Positions 44,830 through 54,606 of a stretch of DNA of 64,000 nucleotides are shown one piece after another. The translations under genes and the position numbers were made by a program. The notes under the pieces were generated by a model, which saw nothing but the letters and a program-made list of their open reading frames with translations, searched no databases and was not told the DNA's origin. Location: NCBI GenBank assembly GCA_907163075.1, contig CAJQTY010000001.1, forward strand, positions 1,736,001 through 1,800,000. The letters run 5' to 3'. This stretch comes from an uncultured Rhodocyclaceae bacterium. Its GTDB lineage: Bacteria > Pseudomonadota > Gammaproteobacteria > Burkholderiales > Rhodocyclaceae. How positions within the stretch are numbered: position 1 is the first letter of the stretch; the number at the start of each line of letters is the position of its first letter.

Positions 44830-45851
44830 GACGAAACGTTCGGGTACCAGTATTCCAGCGCGCGCCGGCGATGGACTTCACGCGCCTCGCCGGTTGGTAG
44901 CCAGCGCTGATGGCTGCCGGCGGCGCGGGTCAGAAAGTCGAGCCAGGCCACATGCCGGCGCAGGACTCGCTGCAGTCGATGTTCGATCAGTGGATTGAAG
45001 ATACCGTGGCGGGAAAAAAGCTGACGCGGATTTTTTTTGACCCACAGCCACGACCCCATCTCCAGCGTCAGCGGCAGAAAGCTTCGTGCAGGCTGCTCGC
45101 TGGCACGCCGGTAAAGGTAATCCCAGAGGTCGCCGTGCGCCAGGTACTGCCGGCTCTGCGGCTCGAAGATGTAGCGGTGGTTGCCGTTGCTCTGATCGAA
45201 GATCTCCTTGAGCGCGTGAATTTCGGGCAAATGATGGATCGGCCGGACGGTATGCGCGTAGGGAAACCAGATGCGGTCGTTGATGCCGAAACCCGAATGG
45301 CAATCGAGCGCAATGGAAAACTCACGGGTCATCAGTTGCGCCTCGACGACCGCGCAAAGTGCCACGCTTTCGGCCTCCATCGGGCCGTGCGCGGGGCCGC
45401 GATACCACGGCAACCCGGCGCTGATGCGCTGCCCGCCGATCAGAAAGGGGACACGCTCGCTAGCGTCAAGCGGGGCGTTGCGCATCAGGTCGACGCCCCT
45501 GGGGTTGGCGCGGGTGCCCTGCCAGACGCCGCCCGGATTGACCAGCGGCATGAACACCAGGCGCACGGATTCGAGCTGGCGATGCAGCATACTGTCCCAT
45601 TGCAGACGCATCACCAGGCTGCGCAGATAGGCGATGAGCACCTGCGCGCCTATCCGTTCGAGGCCATGAACGCCGCCGAAGAAGCCGACGGCAGGAACGT
45701 CGAGACCCGGATTGCCGAGCGAGATCGTGTGGACCGGGAACTGCCGCTCACCTGCTGTCACCTCGCAGACGACGCACGCGTCAAGGTGTGCCCCGCCCTC
45801 GCTGATGATCTGTTCGAGTTCGATCAATTCGGGCAGTTCGGATGCGATCAC
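44826..45851 (-). CDS. M14-type zinc carboxypeptidase-like protein
   Basis: About 341 aa. GFFGGVHGLERIGAQV carries the HxxE zinc ligands, LVNPGGVWQGTRANPRGVDLMRN the substrate region, and ALDCHSGFG the third ligand. EMGSWLWVKKNPRQLF holds the likely catalytic Glu. No signal peptide is visible from the GTG chosen at 45851; the upstream extension to 45941 is unlike the family. Possible substrates: peptides or amidated amino acids. Operon with the alpha/beta hydrolase. Confidence 0.8.
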   Translation of the reverse strand: MIASELPELIELEQIISEGGAHLDACVVCEVTAGERQFPVHTISLGNPGLDVPAVGFFGGVHGLERIGAQVLIAYLRSLVMRLQWDSMLHRQLESVRLVFMPLVNPGGVWQGTRANPRGVDLMRNAPLDASERVPFLIGGQRISAGLPWYRGPAHGPMEAESVALCAVVEAQLMTREFSIALDCHSGFGINDRIWFPYAHTVRPIHHLPEIHALKEIFDQSNGNHRYIFEPQSRQYLAHGDLWDYLYRRASEQPARSFLPLTLEMGSWLWVKKNPRQLFSRHGIFNPLIEHRLQRVLRRHVAWLDFLTRAAGSHQRWLPTGEAREVHRRRALEYWYPNVSS

Positions 45852-46007
45852 GGTGCGCGGTCGGCAACGTACAAACGCCCAGAATAGCCCTGGCCAATCG
45901 TGACAGCAGAATCGTCGGCAATCCGGCGCGCCGCCTTGCAACAGATTTTTAACATTGACCTGATAGCGTGAACTTGCCTTGAAACGAAACTCGGGAGTTC
46001 AGTTGCC

Positions 46008-46097
46008 ATGCTGACGAAATTGTTCGACTTGCAAGGAATCATCGACCAGTTCTTTGACGATAGCTGGCGAGCTGTGTGGCCATTTGAAGACCTCTGA
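46008..46097 (+). CDS. Putative 29-aa small protein
   Basis: ATG at 46008 with GGGAG about 12 nt upstream. The peptide is amphipathic (LTKLFDLQGIIDQFFDD, W-rich end). It is followed 15 bp later by a second small reading frame on the same strand, in a gap between two minus-strand genes. Coding status is uncertain. Confidence 0.35.
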   Translation: MLTKLFDLQGIIDQFFDDSWRAVWPFEDL

Positions 46098-46112
46098 AAG
46101 GATAAATCAGAC

Positions 46113-46241
46113 ATGCGTGACCTTTTTCGGAAAACCATCTCGCACCCAATCCTGGCACTGGGCAGCACTGTGCTTTGGGGGCTGCTCGAATTCATCGCTC
46201 TGCAGGGATCGCGACGGGCGGCACGCACCAGGAACAGATAA
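46113..46241 (+). CDS. Putative 42-aa single-span membrane peptide
   Basis: ATG at 46113 with GAAAGGAT about 10 nt upstream. Layout: basic N-terminus MRDLFRKTI, a hydrophobic helix (PILALGSTVLWGLLEFIAL), then a strongly basic tail (SRRAARTRNR). The ribosome site and membrane-peptide layout make it plausible. Function is unknown. Confidence 0.45.
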   Translation: MRDLFRKTISHPILALGSTVLWGLLEFIALQGSRRAARTRNR

Positions 46242-46298
46242 GTAAACGCCAAAGGCATCACCGTAACAGATGGCTTGGGAGATCCCGCTGAAGCCGCG

Positions 46299-47363
46299 TC
46301 ACTCGCCCGCCATTGTGGCCTGCGTACGCGCATCGATAGCGGCATCCGTTCGCTCAACCTGGCCACGCGGGATGCGCTGCAAGGCGGCCAGCATCTGATC
46401 GGCAGCGGCCGACCAGGTGAACTGCTCGGCGCGCCGACGGACCTGGTCGCGAGGCAGAGTGAGCGCCTGCAGGCAGGCTTCGCGCAAATCGCGATGCATG
46501 ACGCCGCCGCTCGAATCGCCGATGACGTCGGTCGGCCCCGGCACTGGGAAAGCTGCAACCGGAGTGCCGCAGGCCATCGACTCAACCATCACCAGGCCGA
46601 AGGTGTCGGTAACGCTCGGGAACACCAGCACATCAGCTGAACGATACAGGCTCGCCAGCGCCGCACCGTCCAGCACGCCGAGCCAGCGGGCCTCCGTATA
46701 ACGAGCCTGCAAGCGACGTCGTTCCGGCCCCTCGCCGGCCACCCACTTTTCGCCTGGCAGGTCAAGTCGCAAAAAGGCCTCGACCTGTTTTTCAACCGCG
46801 ATGCGGCCAACGTATAAAAAGACGGGGCGTTTGGCCACGACGTCGCGCTCGCCCGCGGGACTAAACAATTGCAGATCAACGCCGCGCGACCACAGGCGAG
46901 CGCCCAGAAAACCCCGCGCTTTGAGGTCGTCGACAATCGCCGGGGTAGGCGCCAGATTGAAGCGCGCCGCATTGTGGAAACGCCGCAGCAGCGCGTAAGT
47001 CCAGGCAACCGGAAGGCGGAATCGCGCGTGCACATACTCGGGGAACCGGCTGTGATAGGCGGTGGTGAACGGCCACTGGCGGCGCAAGGCCACCCGCCGG
47101 GCCAACCAGCCAAGGGGGCCTTCGGTGGCGATATGCAGGCAGTCCGGCGCGATGCGATCAATCTGTCGCTCCATTTCGCGCAACGTGGTCAGCGCCAAGC
47201 TGATCTCCGGATAGGTCGGGCAGGGAATCGAGCGAAACCCCAGCGGTGAAATAAGTTCGGTCTGATGCCCCTTGAGCTCCAGTTCGCGGCGCGTCATCTT
47301 GAGCGTACGCACCACGCCGTTGACCTGCGGCTCCCAGGCATCGCTGACAATGAGAATCTTCAT
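46299..47363 (-). CDS. GT4 glycosyltransferase, probable glycolipid synthase
   Basis: 354 aa. GT-B fold: ILIVSDAWEPQVNGVVRTL with the NG-R donor loop, HIATEGPLGWLARR, TAYHSRFPEY, and LWSRGVDLQLFSP. YVGRIAVEKQVEAFL, FPSVTDTFGLVMVESMACGTPVAAFPVPGP closes the nucleotide-sugar site. Very similar in design to DAG or mannosyl glycosyltransferases used to make phosphorus-free glycolipids. It starts inside the stop of a small upstream gene (4-bp overlap). A Pho-box-like site lies upstream of that gene. Confidence 0.85.
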   Translation of the reverse strand: MKILIVSDAWEPQVNGVVRTLKMTRRELELKGHQTELISPLGFRSIPCPTYPEISLALTTLREMERQIDRIAPDCLHIATEGPLGWLARRVALRRQWPFTTAYHSRFPEYVHARFRLPVAWTYALLRRFHNAARFNLAPTPAIVDDLKARGFLGARLWSRGVDLQLFSPAGERDVVAKRPVFLYVGRIAVEKQVEAFLRLDLPGEKWVAGEGPERRRLQARYTEARWLGVLDGAALASLYRSADVLVFPSVTDTFGLVMVESMACGTPVAAFPVPGPTDVIGDSSGGVMHRDLREACLQALTLPRDQVRRRAEQFTWSAAADQMLAALQRIPRGQVERTDAAIDARTQATMAGE

Positions 47364-47626
47364 GCCATACCGTCGATCGATCGCGGCGCCGTGACGAACA
47401 GTTCCAGAACCGGGCGCAGCAGCGGCCTTGCGGCCCACACCACAGCGTTGCTCTGGTTCAATTGACTCACAGCTTTGCCGAAGGCATCGCGCTGAATCGT
47501 GCTGTTCCGGCTCAAGGCAATGCTTTTCCGGCAGCGCCAGCGCCTGACGCCCCGGCCGTGCACCAGTGTGACTTCGTCAGCCGGGTGTTGCCGCCGGCAG
47601 TGGTAGCAGAAGACCAGTTCCGTCAT
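47360..47626 (-). CDS. Small protein with a CxxC motif preceding the glycosyltransferase
   Basis: 88 aa. The N-terminal CYHCRRQHPADEV plus RCRKS could form a minimal metal-binding knuckle. The rest is not recognised. AAGGATG lies 8 nt before the ATG. The stop overlaps the glycosyltransferase start (ATGA), which supports its being real. Function is unknown. Confidence 0.6.
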   Translation of the reverse strand: MTELVFCYHCRRQHPADEVTLVHGRGVRRWRCRKSIALSRNSTIQRDAFGKAVSQLNQSNAVVWAARPLLRPVLELFVTAPRSIDGMA

Positions 47627-47675
47627 GGTGAATCATCCTTAGTAGTGGCTGAAGCATGGATGATCTCGTAGTCAC

Positions 47676-47693
47676 TTTACAGGCATGTGTCAG
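47676..47693 (-). promoter_or_regulatory. Pho-box-like site upstream of the small gene/glycosyltransferase
   Basis: Minus strand: CTGACAC-ATGC-CTGTAAA, two 7-mers at 11-bp spacing, 50 bp before the CxxC gene. Confidence 0.55.
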
Positions 47694-47870
47694 ACAATCA
47701 GTTCCGTGAGTAGATGAACAACTATTGAATCGATCAGCCACGCATGCCGAACCTTCTGGTCTTGCCGGTTTGATCACGGAAGGCCAGATTCAAGAACAGC
47801 AAGCCAGCAACCGGATTTGCAGATTGCTCTGTAGCCCTGATCGCATCTTGAACTCACAATTCACGGAGAA

Positions 47871-49067
47871 TCACACCGGTCGCTCGGATGGGCTGAAGTC
47901 CGAGACGGGTTGCTCGGCCTGCCCGGCGACGATCTGCCGGTAAAGCTCGGCCATTTTTCCGGAAAGCGTTTCATCTGACCACTCGACGGCGTAAGCACGA
48001 CCTTCTTCGGCCAAACGCTTGCGCAAGCGCGGATCGAGCAAAAGCCTGGTCAGCGCGGAGGCAAAATCACGAGGATTGTCGCTCGGCACAATCGCGCCGC
48101 GCCCCGCATCAAGGATGTCGACCGTCCCCATTTCGGCCAGCGACACCACCGGCAGACCGGCGGCCATGGCCTCGAGCAGCACCAGGCCTTGAGTCTCCGT
48201 ACGTGAAGCAAAGACAAAGGCATCAGCCGCAGCGTAACAGGCATACAGATCAGTTTTCCGGTCAAGATAGCCGATGAACTTGACACTGTCCTGCAGTCCG
48301 CGGCTGCCGACAATCTGACGTAGATGGGGCAATGCTGGCCCTTCTCCGGCAATGACCAGAAGAACGTCGGGCACCGATGTACGCGCTTGGTCGATCATGT
48401 CGAGAAGAAAATCGATGTTCTTTTCGTGCGCCACGCGACCGACAAACAGCGCCACCAGTCGCGACTCGTCAATGCCGAAACGCAAGCGGAAAGTATTGCG
48501 CTCACCAGGCGCCGGGATCTGTAGCGGAATTCCCGTTGGCAGCACGTGCATGGGTATCTTCACGCCATAGCCGGCAAGTCGTTGATGAATCGCCTTCGAC
48601 GGAACGATCACAGCGTCGAGCGCATTGCACTGGCGGCGCGAGAAAGTGCGAGCCAGCCCGCGCAGCCAGGCCGCCGGAATCAGCGGAGCATAGTGTTTCA
48701 GGTATTCCTCGAACAGCGTGTGGTAGGTGGCAATGATCGGAATACCATAGCGCCGAGCCGCACGGCTTCCCGCATAGTGCGCGACGAATGGCGTCTGAAC
48801 ATGAATCAGATCGCATCCGTGTTCGACTGCGGCATTGACGGCGTCATGCATGGCATTCCAGCGTACCAGGCGATCTTCGGGATCGCCCGGTACCTGTCGC
48901 GCCGGAACCCGGGTGATCCATGCTTCAGCGCTAGCCTGACCATAGTCCGGGGCGACCAGACTGACCTCGACACCATGTGCGCGCAATGCCTGCTGGTAGG
49001 TCTGAATGGCCGTCGAAACGCCATTGACACGTGGGAAATAGACGTCCGAGACCATCACAACACGCAT
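47871..49067 (-). CDS. GT4 glycosyltransferase, candidate Agt-type partner of PlcP
   Basis: 398 aa. VVMVSDVYFPRVNGVSTAI opening, HVQTPFVAHYAGSRAA, TYHTLFEEYLKHYAPLIP, and PTGIPLQIPAPG. LFVGRVAHEKNIDFLL, ASRTETQGLVLLEAMAAGLPVVSL is the donor-binding C-terminal domain. It overlaps plcP by 13 bp, so both are made together. In other bacteria PlcP strips phospholipid headgroups to diacylglycerol and the linked glycosyltransferase (Agt) makes mono- or diglycosyl lipids. The same role is inferred here. Confidence 0.85.
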   Translation of the reverse strand: MRVVMVSDVYFPRVNGVSTAIQTYQQALRAHGVEVSLVAPDYGQASAEAWITRVPARQVPGDPEDRLVRWNAMHDAVNAAVEHGCDLIHVQTPFVAHYAGSRAARRYGIPIIATYHTLFEEYLKHYAPLIPAAWLRGLARTFSRRQCNALDAVIVPSKAIHQRLAGYGVKIPMHVLPTGIPLQIPAPGERNTFRLRFGIDESRLVALFVGRVAHEKNIDFLLDMIDQARTSVPDVLLVIAGEGPALPHLRQIVGSRGLQDSVKFIGYLDRKTDLYACYAAADAFVFASRTETQGLVLLEAMAAGLPVVSLAEMGTVDILDAGRGAIVPSDNPRDFASALTRLLLDPRLRKRLAEEGRAYAVEWSDETLSGKMAELYRQIVAGQAEQPVSDFSPSERPV

Positions 49068-49840
49068 GCAGGTTCCTCATCTTGTGCAATGATAACGGCC
49101 GGCTCTTGGCTGTCCCAGGCAATCAGTTCAAGTCGGCCGTCGAGGTGTTCGACGATTGCCGTACAACTGTCGACCCAATCGCCGCAGTTCGCATACGTCA
49201 CCCCGTCCACCTCACGAATCACCGCACTGTGGATGTGGCCGCAGATGATTCCGTCGAGGCCACGCTGCCGCGCCGCGTGGCTAGCGCTTTCCTCAAAGTC
49301 GAAAATGAACTGCAACGCCTTCTTGACTCGTCTTTTGGCGTAGCCGGCAAGAGACCAGTAACAGGTCATGCCGAAGCGGCGGCGAGCGAAGGAGATCACC
49401 GAATTGAGGCGCACCAGCACGTTGTACATCGCGTCGCCAAGCACAGCGACCCAGCGGTGGTGCCGGGTAATCTGGTCAAATTCATCGCCATGAAGCAGCA
49501 GGAAACGACGGCCGTCGGCCAGTGGATGAACGTACTCGCCAACGACCTCGATGTCGCCGAAGTTTATGCCCAGATAGTCGCGCAAGACCTCGTCGTGATT
49601 GCCGGGAATGAAGACGATCCGCTCGCCGCGACGCGCTCGTCTCAATATCTTCTGCACCACGGTGTTCTGGTCGGCGGTCCAGACGACGCTGCGGCGCATC
49701 GACCAGAAGTCGACAATGTCACCGATCAGAAAGACGTTTTCAGCGACGTAGCTGCGCAGGAACTCAAGGAGTCGGTCAGCCTGACACGCCCGCGTACCAA
49801 GATGGATGTCGGAAAGAAAGATTGAACGGACTGTAGGCAT
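49055..49840 (-). CDS. plcP: PlcP-like metallophosphoesterase (phospholipase C)
   Basis: 261 aa. Calcineurin-type motifs FLSDIHLGTRACQAD, GDIVDFW, GNHDEVLRDYLG, HGDEFDQITRHHRW, GHIHSA and the NCGDWVDSC end follow the PlcP branch of UDP-2,3-diacylglucosamine-pyrophosphatase-like enzymes. PlcP cleaves phosphatidyl lipids to DAG during phosphate limitation. Coupling to a GT4 gene and a Pho-box array upstream support this over LpxH. Confidence 0.83.
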   Translation of the reverse strand: MPTVRSIFLSDIHLGTRACQADRLLEFLRSYVAENVFLIGDIVDFWSMRRSVVWTADQNTVVQKILRRARRGERIVFIPGNHDEVLRDYLGINFGDIEVVGEYVHPLADGRRFLLLHGDEFDQITRHHRWVAVLGDAMYNVLVRLNSVISFARRRFGMTCYWSLAGYAKRRVKKALQFIFDFEESASHAARQRGLDGIICGHIHSAVIREVDGVTYANCGDWVDSCTAIVEHLDGRLELIAWDSQEPAVIIAQDEEPACVL

Positions 49841-49863
49841 GCCACAGAGTTTGCCAGCCGAGC

Positions 49864-49892
49864 ATTACACCAACAAGTCGTTCTGGTTACAT
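49864..49892 (-). promoter_or_regulatory. Pho-box-like array upstream of plcP
   Basis: Minus strand: ATGTAAC-CAGA-ACGACTT-GTTG-GTGTAAT. The outer 7-mers are good and the middle one is degenerate; the period is 11 bp. Confidence 0.5.
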
Positions 49893-49950
49893 CTTGATTT
49901 CTTTGACGCTCGGCTGATTCACGCGAGATATGTTCCCGAGTTCTGGTCAC

Positions 49951-49968
49951 TTGTCATCATTTTGTAAT
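49951..49968 (+). promoter_or_regulatory. Pho box upstream of phoB
   Basis: TTGTCAT-CATT-TTGTAAT, two 7-mers at 11-bp spacing, 43 bp before phoB. Suggests autoregulation. Confidence 0.65.
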
Positions 49969-50011
49969 CCGGCATTAATAACATGGGCGGAAGAAAATTC
50001 GGAGAACGTCC

Positions 50012-50704
50012 ATGTCCGCCACCGTCCTTGTGGTTGAAGACGAGCCGTCGATTCAGGAACTGATTGCTACCAGCATTCAGCATGCAGGGCACCGCGTGTT
50101 ACGCGCAGACAGCGCCGAGGAGGCGGAGCAGCTAGTGAGCGAGACCCTGCCCGATCTGGTGCTGCTCGACTGGATGTTGCCCGGCATCGGCGGTATCCAG
50201 TATGCCCGTCGCTTGCGCGGTGCAGAACGCACCAAGCGCCTACCGATCATCATGCTTACGGCACGCGGCGAAGAGCACGACAAGCTTGCCGGCCTGGAGG
50301 CGGGGGCCGACGATTATTTGACCAAGCCCTTTTCGCCGCGCGAGTTGCAGGCCCGGATCAAGGCCGTGTTGCGCCGGCGCACGCCGCAGATGACCGAAGA
50401 TTGCGTTGAGGTCGAAGGTCTGCGCGTTGATCCGGTAAGTCATCGGGTGCATGGCAACGGCCAGGCTATCGACCTCGGACCGACCGAGTTTCGCCTGTTG
50501 CATTTCTTCATGACGCACGCTGAGCGCGTTCATAGCCGCGCCCAATTGCTCGATCAAGTATGGGGCGACCATGTCTTTGTTGAGGAACGGACGGTCGACG
50601 TTCACATTCGCCGCCTGCGCGCTTCTCTGGAACTGACGCTTCATGACCGGTTGATCCAAACGGTGCGCGGCAGCGGTTACCGTTTCTCGCCCCAGCCCGA
50701 ATGA
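50012..50704 (+). CDS. phoB: Phosphate regulon response regulator PhoB
   Basis: 230 aa. Receiver domain (VLVVEDEPSIQELI; LVLLDWMLPG with the acceptor Asp; Lys in YLTKPFSPRELQARI) plus an OmpR-type winged helix (LGPTEFRLLHFFMTHAERVHSR; QLLDQVWGDHVFVEERTVDVHIRRLR). This helix pattern is diagnostic of PhoB. No phoR follows; the next gene is a chemoreceptor 360 bp away. Confidence 0.95.
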   Translation: MSATVLVVEDEPSIQELIATSIQHAGHRVLRADSAEEAEQLVSETLPDLVLLDWMLPGIGGIQYARRLRGAERTKRLPIIMLTARGEEHDKLAGLEAGADDYLTKPFSPRELQARIKAVLRRRTPQMTEDCVEVEGLRVDPVSHRVHGNGQAIDLGPTEFRLLHFFMTHAERVHSRAQLLDQVWGDHVFVEERTVDVHIRRLRASLELTLHDRLIQTVRGSGYRFSPQPE

Positions 50705-51064
50705 AGCCAGCGGCAAAGAAAGGGATGAGGCATTGAGCACGCTTCCTTCGCATTTCCAGGCGCTGGATTCGCCATCCGATTTCGTCGGTGCGATTACACC
50801 AAATAGTGCTCAACTTGGCTTGCGCCGAAATTAACGATTGCCCACGGTGATCGAGTGCAGTCGCAGCGTCATTCCGCGCCCGCTACCCGTGCTGGCAATC
50901 GCAACGAGACGAACAGACAAGCCGGAGAACCTACTGTCGCCGATTCAGGCATCTGCCCTTCCCGGTGTTCCCATTACTAAAGTCATAGCGTACAGTAGCG
51001 ATGCATGCGGTCGCAGCTGAAACCCTGCGGCCGTGTCTCTTGACCTTTCTCGGAGCCAAAGTCC
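50705..51064. other. Intergenic region between phoB and the chemoreceptor gene
   Basis: 360 bp, no supported gene and no phoR relic recognised. A sequence TAAAG-N-GCGATG near 50978-51002 faintly recalls a sigma28 promoter, too weak to call. Confidence 0.4.
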
Positions 51065-53116
51065 ATGTTTGCCGCCCGTTCGTTCAGTAACTGGTCCATC
51101 GCTGCCAAGCTTAATTTCGTGCAGGCGATGGCACTGATTTCCTTGCTGATCATCGTCATCGCGAGCCTAACCCTGTGGCTCGGTACGGTGCTTGAAGAAA
51201 AGAGTCTGGCCAGCATTCGCCAGGCTAACCAGCAGGCACTGGACATGTTATCGGCCTACAACAGCGCCATGGAGAAAAATGTCGAAAGGCTTGGCAACAT
51301 CTTGATGGCCGGCTTTCCCGCAGGATTCAGCGTGGACGACGGAAACAGCATCGACATCGGCGGCATCGCCACGCCCCGGCTAAAGTCCGGCAACACCGTA
51401 CTAAACCTCAATTTTGACGGAGTCGATGCCTACACCGCGACCACCCAGGCGGTGGCCACCATTTTTGCGCGCCAGGGCGACGATTTTGTCCGTGTGACCA
51501 CCTCGCTGAAAAAGGAGAACGGCGAACGCGCTGTCGGCACGCTGCTCGGCCCGTCGCACCCGGCTTACGCCACCCTGCTCAAGGGGCAGCCCTTCACCGG
51601 CAAGGCCCGCCTTTTCGGCCACGATTACATGACCCGTTACCTGCCGCAGATGGACCAATCCGGCCGGATCGCCGCCGTAGTGTTTATCGGCCTGGATTTC
51701 ACCAGCGAACTGGCCACGCTGAAGGAACGTATCCGCAGCGTCAAGTTCGGCCGCACCGGCTACATCTTTGCCCTTGATGCCGGCAAGGACAAGGGCAACC
51801 TGGTCATCCACCCGACGCAGGAGGGCACTAACCTGCTCGGCGCGAGGGATGCGAGCGGCCGCGCGTTCGTCAGCGAAATGATCGAGAAGATGGAAGGCAC
51901 CATCCGCTACCAGTTTGCCAACACCGGCCGGGGAGAAACCCAGCCGCGCGAGAAAGTCGCCGTGTTTACCCCCTTCCCCCACTGGAACTGGGTACTGGCC
52001 TCCAGCAGCTATCGTGACGAACTTGTGGAAGAGGTGGTGACGTTGCGCAACCAGTTGATCGTTGGCGTCACCGGCCTCGCCCTGTTGCTCGTGTTGACGC
52101 TCTTTTTCAGCACCCACCGCTGGGTCAGCCGGCCTCTCAGCGACGCCGTAGCGGCCATGCAAAGCATCGCCGGCGGCAATCTGGCGGTGCGCATTCCGCC
52201 GCATGGCGAGGATGAAACCGGGCGCCTGCTCTCCGCCACCCAGGCCATGGCCGGCAGCATGGCGGACGCCATCGGCGACATCCAGAACGCCGCGCACAAA
52301 CTGGTGGACTGTGCCTGCCATCTTTCCGAAACATCCAGCCTTGTCGCCTCCAAGTCCGGTCTGCAAAGCGATGCCGCCTCCGCCATGGCCGCCAGCATCG
52401 AGGAAATGAACACCAGCATCAGCCACGTCGCCGACAACGCCCAGACCGCCGAAAAAATATCCGGCGACTCCGGCAAAATATCCGGCGAAGGCGCCGCCGT
52501 GATCCGGCAGGCGATCGACAGCATGACCCGAATCGCCGACACCGTGCGCTCCACCTCGCGATTGGTGGCCAAACTGGGGAAGGAATCCGAGGCCATTTCG
52601 GTCATTGTCAACGTGATCAAGGGGATTGCCGACCAGACCAACCTGCTGGCCCTCAACGCCGCCATCGAAGCGGCCCGTGCCGGCGAAGCGGGCCGTGGCT
52701 TTTCCGTGGTGGCCGACGAGGTGCGCAAACTGGCCGAAAGCACGGCCAGTTCGACGCGGGAAATCGAAAGCATGATCAGCCGCATCCAGTCGGGCACCAG
52801 CGAGGCCATTGACAGCATGCAAAACGGAGTCACGCAGGCGCAGGAGGGGGTCGCCTTCGCTGACCAGACCGGCAACAGCATCACCGATATTCACCGCAGC
52901 ACCGATCAGGTCGCTCAGGCCGTTGCCGATATTTCCGCCGCCCTTTCTGAACAGACTCTCGCCGCGGCGGACATTGCCCGCAACGTGGAACAAATATCCG
53001 CCATGGCCGACGATAACAAACGCCTGGCGCAAAGTTCGGACAGTTATGCAAAGGAACTCAAGCAACTTGCCGATAGCCTTAACCAGCGGGTCTCCCGCTT
53101 CATCATCAACAGTTGA
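51065..53116 (+). CDS. Methyl-accepting chemotaxis protein with Cache-type sensor
   Basis: 683 aa. Transmembrane helix 1 (22-42), periplasmic Cache 3/Cache 2-like domain (about 45-320; [36 protein letters not shown]), transmembrane helix 2 (about 337-358), HAMP, then a signalling domain with the hairpin tip [42 protein letters not shown]. The class is likely 40H or similar. The ligand is probably a small organic acid (inference). The stop lies 8 bp before insertion-sequence material starts, so the receptor is intact. Confidence 0.95.
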   Translation: MFAARSFSNWSIAAKLNFVQAMALISLLIIVIASLTLWLGTVLEEKSLASIRQANQQALDMLSAYNSAMEKNVERLGNILMAGFPAGFSVDDGNSIDIGGIATPRLKSGNTVLNLNFDGVDAYTATTQAVATIFARQGDDFVRVTTSLKKENGERAVGTLLGPSHPAYATLLKGQPFTGKARLFGHDYMTRYLPQMDQSGRIAAVVFIGLDFTSELATLKERIRSVKFGRTGYIFALDAGKDKGNLVIHPTQEGTNLLGARDASGRAFVSEMIEKMEGTIRYQFANTGRGETQPREKVAVFTPFPHWNWVLASSSYRDELVEEVVTLRNQLIVGVTGLALLLVLTLFFSTHRWVSRPLSDAVAAMQSIAGGNLAVRIPPHGEDETGRLLSATQAMAGSMADAIGDIQNAAHKLVDCACHLSETSSLVASKSGLQSDAASAMAASIEEMNTSISHVADNAQTAEKISGDSGKISGEGAAVIRQAIDSMTRIADTVRSTSRLVAKLGKESEAISVIVNVIKGIADQTNLLALNAAIEAARAGEAGRGFSVVADEVRKLAESTASSTREIESMISRIQSGTSEAIDSMQNGVTQAQEGVAFADQTGNSITDIHRSTDQVAQAVADISAALSEQTLAAADIARNVEQISAMADDNKRLAQSSDSYAKELKQLADSLNQRVSRFIINS

Positions 53117-53186
53117 TGCGCTAGTCTTACTGTGTCAATAACAACAAGGTATTGTGAGTGCTTCTTCGTCCAACTTTGGAGGAGTG

Positions 53187-54522
<1,336 letters not shown>

Positions 54523-54546
54523 CAAAAATAACAGTATCTACGGAGG

Positions 54547-54606
54547 TTAAAGCCGAACCGGCGTAGCTTTCAAACGAGCGCCATCAAGATCGCGTCACTA
54601 CACTAG
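54547..54606. repeat. 60-bp dispersed repeat, copy 2
   Basis: Matches 531-590 at 58 of 60 positions. It starts about 10 bp after the ACAGTATCTA end of the IS110-type fragment and ends at the TA where the IS630-type element is inserted. Confidence 0.8.

Noticed and set aside
47725-47943. Small plus-strand frame between the two glycosyltransferase genes
   Set aside because: Runs into the end of the GT gene on the opposite strand and lacks a ribosome site or recognisable features.
50978-51002. Possible sigma28 promoter before the chemoreceptor
   Set aside because: Only a partial match to the -10 half and non-ideal spacing.
51401-53065. 554-codon Gly/His-rich minus-strand frame
   Set aside because: Shadow of the chemoreceptor gene.
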